From Eubacterium sp. (lineage in GTDB: Bacteria > Bacillota > Clostridia > Oscillospirales > Acutalibacteraceae): a stretch of 44,488 nucleotides of DNA. A model generated the notes under the pieces. The model was not told the DNA's origin. It worked only from the letters and a program-made list of their open reading frames with translations, and ran no database searches. The first letter of the stretch is position 1. Every line of letters starts with the position of its first letter. Shown here piece after piece: positions 40,801 to 44,488 of this stretch. The position numbers and the translations under genes were made by a program. The stretch spans positions 1-44,488 of the forward strand of contig JAFLRY010000016.1 in assembly GCA_022511205.1 (NCBI GenBank), written 5' to 3'.

Positions 40801-41595
40801 AACACTTTCTATTACATTTTTTCTATCAAATAGTTTAACGGTAACTGACGACGTATAATCTGTAATATCAAACGTCAAAATTTTATAATATCCTTTTTTG
40901 GTGTCTTCAAGCGTATATTTTATAATATCTCCGCAAACAGTAGCAAAACCCGTGTCAAATTTTAATTCTGAAATATGAATTGGTTTTTCTTTTATCGGTT
41001 TTCCTAAGACGGTTTTAACCGTTTCTATGTAAACAGGAAGATTGCCAAGTAATGTTTTTTTTAAGCTTTTTTCTTTCTTTTCTTTTTCGTTGACAACAGA
41101 TTTTTTTATTTCTTTTTCTATATCATATTTTTCGATTTCAAACAATTCGACTTCAATAGACATATCGAATAAATCTAAAATCAAACTTTTTATCTCTGTA
41201 TCAACACCTTGGTTTTTTAGTAATTCTAATCCTCCTTTTTTCAATGATATGTTTAATATGTTTTCGTTGAGTGAAATATCTGAATCCTCAAAAAAGCCGT
41301 ATGCGGAAGGATTATTCCTGCTTACGAACTCAATAATTGAAGAAAAATATTCAACATTAAATAGATCTCTTGAATAGCAGGGATTTATATGAAATTTTCT
41401 TAATAGCATTTTTTCTTTTATATGATTCTCTGCTTTTATAAATTCTGAATATGCAATAAGTTTATCAAGTTGAAGAATTATCGAAACTTCTCTTTCTTGC
41501 TTTTTTATCGTTATTCTTTTTACAATACCATTTCCCAAGCTTAAAAGCAGATCGTCATCAACATATTCACCGAAATAATCTTTAAATAAATTCAT
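37816..41595 (-). CDS. PolC-type DNA polymerase III alpha subunit lacking the proofreading exonuclease
   Basis: 1259 residues; B. subtilis PolC has 1437. An N-terminal OB-fold region is followed by a PHP domain (ELHLHTSLSDMDG, His317/His319; AIAITDHG; GMEGYLVDD near 372-380). Here canonical PolC carries an inserted DnaQ exonuclease opening with a VxFDxETTG motif. In this protein the chain runs straight on to EMKTNEFKRYHIILLVKED and the second PHP half (GLIVGSACEQGELY), so about 170 residues including all exonuclease motifs are absent. The polymerase is intact: LVGSRGSVGSS, the zinc cysteines in YYCKACKH and NCSNCG, P767DIDLNF with Asp768/Asp770, Asp896 in KLDELGH, and GIKRTTGQHPGG. The C-terminal QNQISLF resembles a beta-clamp motif. 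It starts 48 bases after the MBL gene, with an AGAGG site. It is presumably a second, error-prone or specialised PolC. Confidence 0.88.
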   Translation of the reverse strand: MNLFKDYFGEYVDDDLLLSLGNGIVKRITIKKQEREVSIILQLDKLIAYSEFIKAENHIKEKMLLRKFHINPCYSRDLFNVEYFSSIIEFVSRNNPSAYGFFEDSDISLNENILNISLKKGGLELLKNQGVDTEIKSLILDLFDMSIEVELFEIEKYDIEKEIKKSVVNEKEKKEKSLKKTLLGNLPVYIETVKTVLGKPIKEKPIHISELKFDTGFATVCGDIIKYTLEDTKKGYYKILTFDITDYTSSVTVKLFDRKNVIESVDKRINNAKTLIVSGPYTYDRYLKEYVITADNIQTVLKAEKGDTAKEKRVELHLHTSLSDMDGVSSPSALVSRAIEWGHKAIAITDHGVVQALPEAYKTAKGKIKLILGMEGYLVDDEKYPDFVEMKTNEFKRYHIILLVKEDTSLDESIPKEKRKYGRKNLYELITHSNIKTYKTRPLIPKSLLARKRNGLIVGSACEQGELYQAVLREESNEELKKIASFYDYLEIQPNGNNMFMIHSDKELYEKITCEDDLININKKIIALADELGLPVVATGDVHFLDEKDAKFRSIIMESKGFNDADNQAPLYFKTTDEMLDDFAWAGDRAKEFVIDNPNKIADMVMDDIPPIPPGTFQPHIDGADEELTEKCWSKAKELYGDPVPKYVSERLQRELDSIIGHGFGVLYVIAKRLVEESERNGYLVGSRGSVGSSLAAHLAGISEVNPLAPHYYCKACKHSEFFLHGEYRSGFDLPPKNCSNCGVSMKRDGHEIPFETFLGFDGDKEPDIDLNFSDEYQSQSHRYTKELFGKEYVFKAGTISTVAELTSEGYVMAYLNKRGLANIVSKAEINRLTEGCTGIKRTTGQHPGGMVVVPENYTIEDFTPIQFPSGDSKKDEKTTHFDFKNSLHDTLLKLDELGHKNPTMYKYLEDSTGVSVMDIDLSDPRLYQLITSTEPIGVQPEDIDCNTGTLAIPEMGTPFVMGMLEEAKPKTFADLLQISGLSHGKDVWLGNARDLIQNGICNISQVIGCRDDIMTYLIHKAENYEISTGRKSPLSKKDCFKIMEITRKGKALKELPPFEEAMRTVGVEQWYIDSCYKIKYMFPKAHAAAYVISALRLAWYKIYYPINFYSAYFTVYSDNSIDASLVVKGKSAVKQKMNEIVLNSSEKAKKDINTFSILQIIIEMFARGIDFLPVDIYKSDAKIYMVEDGRIRLPFSAIEGVSENAGKAIIKARNDGNGEFISCDDLMARAGIGKSVVESLKKLGALRDIPDQNQISLF

Positions 41596-41643
41596 TATTA
41601 TTTTAACCTCTTTGACTAATTGAACTTATATCCATTTTTGAAT

Positions 41644-42819
41644 TTATATTGAAAATTTTTCTCCGTCATTAAGTAACACGAGCTTTTCTTGCGGTAGTAA
41701 TTTTGAAAACTTTTCAGGAATTTCTCCATGAATAGGGATAAAGCTTATTTTGGGATTTACGGCTTGATACAGCTTAACTAAATCCCGCGTTGAAGCGTGA
41801 CCGCTGGTGTGCTTAAATATAAGCTCATAACCACTGAGAAATTCCGCAAGTTGTTCATTCCTTGTTTCGCCCTTGAGATATCCGCTCCACATTGAGTAAA
41901 TTATCTTGCTTCTGCCTTTATACCGCTCAAGCAGTTTAGCAAACTGCTCGCCTTGGCGAATCATCATACAAAAGCCTTGCTTTTCCATTAAATCGTCAAG
42001 GTTTGGTGCGTAGCTATACACGTGAGAAAAATCGTAAAATTTGCTATACTGCTTATGGTGTTCCCTAACGATTTCCAACTGGGATTTCTGATATTCGTCA
42101 CAAATGAAGAGCCTGCCATGAGGATTGGCGTGATAGAATGAGCCGATTCGGTCAATATTCGTGCTTGAGCAAAGTGCGAAAACGTATTGGTTTTCGAGCA
42201 TTATCTCGTAAATTTGCTTTTGAAGCTCTCGTTCGGAAATAATAGGAGTATCCTCTCGTGAAAGATTCGTGCTTTCACAGATTATGCAATCAATGTCGGT
42301 TGCATACTTGCGAAGCATGGGGATGGTCATTGCTCCGCGGAAACCGTGCAGACGGAAATCTCCCGTATGCAGAACACGTTTGCCGTCCGCCTCTATAATG
42401 AACATATAGGCGTCAAAAGCCGAATGATCCACCATCAAGGGCGTTACGGTTATATCTCCGACACGAATCTTATCAAGCGGAGAAAAGGTAAAGATAGAAT
42501 CAATTTTTCCTATTATCTCGCTTTGAGTTCGGCGAGCATAATTTTGATACAACGCCTTAGCCGTCTTGCCCATATAAATTGGAATACCCTCACAAACCTC
42601 GTTCAGCCTGCCCACATGATCGCCATGATAATGGGTAAAGAACAGAGCGCTGACAGAATCGTCAGAAACAGTCAACCCTGAAATCAATTTTGTCGGTTCG
42701 CTTGGCGTTGCACTTGGCAGATCTGCGCCGAAGTCAATAAACACCTTTGCATTGCCTGATGAAATTTCTGTCACACACCCGCCTATCTGATGCGTTCCCC
42801 TGTGAATAATAATCTTCAT
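41644..42819 (-). CDS. Beta-CASP metallo-beta-lactamase-fold nuclease (RNase J-like)
   Basis: 391 residues from the ATG at 42819 (GAGGG five bases before); an upstream GTG at 42831 would use the ribosome binding site as codons. All zinc-nuclease motifs are present: FFTHYHGDHVG (His63, His65, Asp67, His68), VDHSAFDAYMF, HTGDFRLHG, and the beta-CASP motifs CESTN, TSGHAS and IPIHGE. RNase J proteins of Firmicutes are about 550 residues with an extra C-terminal domain, which is absent here. It likely cuts RNA or DNA in the cytoplasm. It heads an operon with the exonuclease-less PolC and is driven by a promoter almost identical to that of the 44331 gene. Confidence 0.85.
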   Translation of the reverse strand: MKIIIHRGTHQIGGCVTEISSGNAKVFIDFGADLPSATPSEPTKLISGLTVSDDSVSALFFTHYHGDHVGRLNEVCEGIPIYMGKTAKALYQNYARRTQSEIIGKIDSIFTFSPLDKIRVGDITVTPLMVDHSAFDAYMFIIEADGKRVLHTGDFRLHGFRGAMTIPMLRKYATDIDCIICESTNLSREDTPIISERELQKQIYEIMLENQYVFALCSSTNIDRIGSFYHANPHGRLFICDEYQKSQLEIVREHHKQYSKFYDFSHVYSYAPNLDDLMEKQGFCMMIRQGEQFAKLLERYKGRSKIIYSMWSGYLKGETRNEQLAEFLSGYELIFKHTSGHASTRDLVKLYQAVNPKISFIPIHGEIPEKFSKLLPQEKLVLLNDGEKFSI

Positions 42820-42840
42820 AATAACCCTCACTTAATAATG

Positions 42841-42883
42841 CTAATATTATTAGTATTATATCAAACGCATTTTATTTTGTCAA
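42841..42883 (-). promoter_or_regulatory. Promoter/operator of the MBL-PolC operon
   Basis: Minus strand consensus TTGACA (42878-42883), 17 bases, TATAAT (42855-42860), then one base and CTAATA-A-TATTAG (42841-42853), a perfect inverted repeat at the transcription start and a likely repressor site. The same array recurs at 44359-44401. Confidence 0.8.
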
Positions 42884-42912
42884 CTTGTGCCTTTAAAAGA
42901 TACTATTTTTAG

Positions 42913-42948
42913 GACAAAAAAAGACGGTATATATAAAAATATATACCG
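42913..42948 (-). terminator. Terminator after the PD-(D/E)XK gene
   Basis: Ten-base arms CGGTATATAT (42925-42934) and ATATATACCG (42939-42948); on the minus strand a run of seven T's follows. It separates the two co-regulated units. Confidence 0.8.
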
Positions 42949-42987
42949 CTAAAAAAATATGTCTTTTAATATAATTGTAACGTCACT

Positions 42988-43935
42988 TTAAAATTTCGCT
43001 AAATCTTCTAATTGGTTTGAACTTTTTATTAATTTATATTTGTCAAATCCAATCAAATCATCTATATTCAACTCTTTTTTATCTAATAAACAAACATCAG
43101 AAAACAAAAATATAGGGTCGAATTTTTCTAACTTCTTTTCATACTGTTTATCCTTTATCAATTTTTGAAAATTTTTGGTAGAAGCATCTTTAAGATTATC
43201 AAATAAATAACGTTTTGTTTGAGCCAGCAATTTATTATTTTGATTAGCTAATATAACAAAATAAATATCTGCATTTTTATTAAAATCTTCTACTGATACT
43301 AATGGTTTTGAAGAAGAAACTAGTTTTCTATAGCTGTTAATTATAGAACATAATTCTTTCTTAAGATATGTTTCAAACCTATTTTCATCAGCAAACAATA
43401 AAAAGTCTTCAGCGTGCTTACAAATTCCATTATTTCCGCCAATAGCACCGGAATCATATTTTAGTTCAATTAATGCAGTTTTATAGGGCTTTTGTTTGGT
43501 AACTGCAATAATATCAAAACGTCCTGCTTGCCCATCTTTCACATATTCTATATCAATACATTGCCACTTTGAATTTTTATTCTTATTGATATTTTGGGCG
43601 AAAATTTGCTGAGAAATTTTTTCCGCACTTTGTATATGATCAACATTCTTTTTTATTTGGTTATATTCTGATTTTAAACAATCGAAAGTGATTGTTTGCC
43701 GGCCTTTTTCAGCATCACAGTTTAAATATCTATTTGCGATTTCATACTTAAAACCATTTGATGTTAAACTTATTTTACTTATACTTGCGCATTTATAATA
43801 AATATTAATGTATTCATCTCTTATTCCTATGAAAAGCTCATTTTTGTGTTCTTCATAAAAATCTTTTAACTCACTTTCATCCCACGCAGTTATGAATTTT
43901 TCAGATAAACCACGATATTTTACATTATTTTCCAT
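42988..43935 (-). CDS. PD-(D/E)XK nuclease-like protein, unknown family
   Basis: 315 residues, lysine-rich and low in GC. The centre has GRFDIIAV...ALIELKY with Asp141 and Glu157-Leu-Lys159, the D...ExK arrangement of a PD-(D/E)XK phosphodiesterase, possibly helped by Glu130. The N-terminal 100 residues and the C-terminal third have no known motif. Its start lies 21 bases after the stop of the small upstream gene, with an AAGGGAAG site, so they form a two-gene operon closed by a terminator. A nuclease that acts on DNA or tRNA is the best guess. The co-regulated MBL/PolC operon next door supports a role in nucleic-acid processing. Confidence 0.7.
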   Translation of the reverse strand: MENNVKYRGLSEKFITAWDESELKDFYEEHKNELFIGIRDEYINIYYKCASISKISLTSNGFKYEIANRYLNCDAEKGRQTITFDCLKSEYNQIKKNVDHIQSAEKISQQIFAQNINKNKNSKWQCIDIEYVKDGQAGRFDIIAVTKQKPYKTALIELKYDSGAIGGNNGICKHAEDFLLFADENRFETYLKKELCSIINSYRKLVSSSKPLVSVEDFNKNADIYFVILANQNNKLLAQTKRYLFDNLKDASTKNFQKLIKDKQYEKKLEKFDPIFLFSDVCLLDKKELNIDDLIGFDKYKLIKSSNQLEDLAKF

Positions 43936-43956
43936 GATTAATTCTTCCCTTTTAAT

Positions 43957-44331
43957 TTATATAATTTCTATCGGATTAACAACGCCGTAAAAATATGATG
44001 CTGTACGCACGGAATTAACACGTGCAGTTACGCTTCGCTGGCTTTGATATCCAAAAACAAATTTAAAAACATATCCCCAAAATGCGCCAACTGCCCTTTT
44101 CTCGAATTCAGTTAGTTCCTTTTGTATCGGTCTCGCACGTAAAAAAGTATGCGTTGGTGGAATCTCCAACACATCATTACAAAAAATAATGTGCCCAAGC
44201 AGTGTTTCGTCATGTATCGCATCAAGACAGCACTGCCAGTATTCGCTGTCAATAAAGCCACCGAACGCCTTATACTTACTACTAAACCCCTCATATAACT
44301 TTTCTTCAATTTGGTTAGTTGTAAATTTCAT
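43957..44331 (-). CDS. Small protein of unknown function, first gene of the nuclease operon
   Basis: 124 residues from the ATG at 44331 with GGGTGAT 6-7 bases before; a TTG at 44346 is unlikely. It is mixed alpha/beta and soluble, with aromatic-rich segments (GGFIDSEYWQCCLDAIH, GAFWGYVFKFVFGYQSQRS) and a basic patch near the C-terminus. I recognise no family. It directly follows a consensus promoter with an inverted-repeat operator and is co-transcribed with the PD-(D/E)XK gene. It could be a regulator of the module, an antitoxin-like partner or an accessory subunit. Confidence 0.6.
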   Translation of the reverse strand: MKFTTNQIEEKLYEGFSSKYKAFGGFIDSEYWQCCLDAIHDETLLGHIIFCNDVLEIPPTHTFLRARPIQKELTEFEKRAVGAFWGYVFKFVFGYQSQRSVTARVNSVRTASYFYGVVNPIEII

Positions 44332-44358
44332 ATAAATATCACCCAAGACAATATAATA

Positions 44359-44401
44359 CTAATATTATTATCATTATATCATTAGGTTATTATCTTGTCA
44401 A
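44359..44401 (-). promoter_or_regulatory. Promoter/operator of the small protein-nuclease operon
   Basis: Minus strand TTGACA (44396-44401), 17 bases, TATAAT (44373-44378), then ATAATAATATTAG (44359-44371). It differs from the operator at 42841-42853 by a single position at one end. Confidence 0.8.
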
Positions 44402-44428
44402 CTAGTTCGAATTTCATAAAAAGCAGCA

Positions 44429-44458
44429 ATAACGACAGGCGAATTGCCCTGTCGTTAT
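44429..44458. terminator. Hairpin at the right edge
   Basis: Perfect 11-base arms ATAACGACAGG (44429-44439) and CCTGTCGTTAT (44448-44458). It is probably the terminator of a gene beyond the window; the T-runs on either side are short. Confidence 0.55.
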
Positions 44459-44488
44459 CTATTATTAATAAAGGATAATCTTATATTA

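Overview
The window looks like a chromosomal segment of a spore-forming, Gram-positive Clostridia (Oscillospiraceae-like gut or rumen bacterium). The reasons are the end of a SigK-type sporulation sigma factor at the left edge, strong AGGAGG-type ribosome binding sites, a PolC-type (Gram-positive) polymerase, PrsA-like parvulins, large FtsX-type ABC permeases and plant-glycan genes. No rRNA, tRNA or CRISPR array was seen.

From 1 to about 27.3 kb the DNA is ordinary, moderately GC-rich and tightly packed. It holds the sigK end; a fumarase beta subunit with a small coiled-coil protein; two tandem paralogous membrane-anchored parvulins; an O-antigen-ligase-like protein with a membrane-anchored GH30 glycosidase; a vitamin B6 block (radical SAM protein, ECF S component, pyridoxal kinase, divergent MocR/PdxR-like regulator); a duplicated ABC exporter block in which one copy has lost nearly all of its ATPase gene; and a sugar block (GH127 beta-L-arabinofuranosidase, a membrane-bound XRE regulator and three GPH-family symporters) suited to taking up and splitting arabinofuranosides.

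From about 27.3 kb the DNA becomes more AT-rich and the content changes to an accessory island. The entry zone has a REP-like repeat pair and a feoB whose 5' two thirds is missing. Then come a small HTH protein, a WYL regulator with a Cas4-like/DnaQ-like fusion nuclease (DUF2779), a coupled pair of DUF262 (GmrSD-type) proteins, a cytoplasmic phosphatase-like domain fused to BspA-type leucine-rich repeats, a decayed dnaA-like gene, a PolC that lacks its proofreading exonuclease, a beta-CASP metallo-beta-lactamase-fold nuclease, a PD-(D/E)XK nuclease-like protein and a small unknown protein.

The most striking points are the exonuclease-less PolC in an apparent operon with an RNase J-like nuclease, and the nearly identical promoter/operator that drives both that operon and the neighbouring PD-(D/E)XK pair. 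Together they suggest one co-regulated nucleic-acid-processing module, possibly defensive or mobile. In the left part, the best find is the ABC ATPase deletion scar, which keeps only the first and last few codons, together with the duplicated promoter architecture of the two transporter units.
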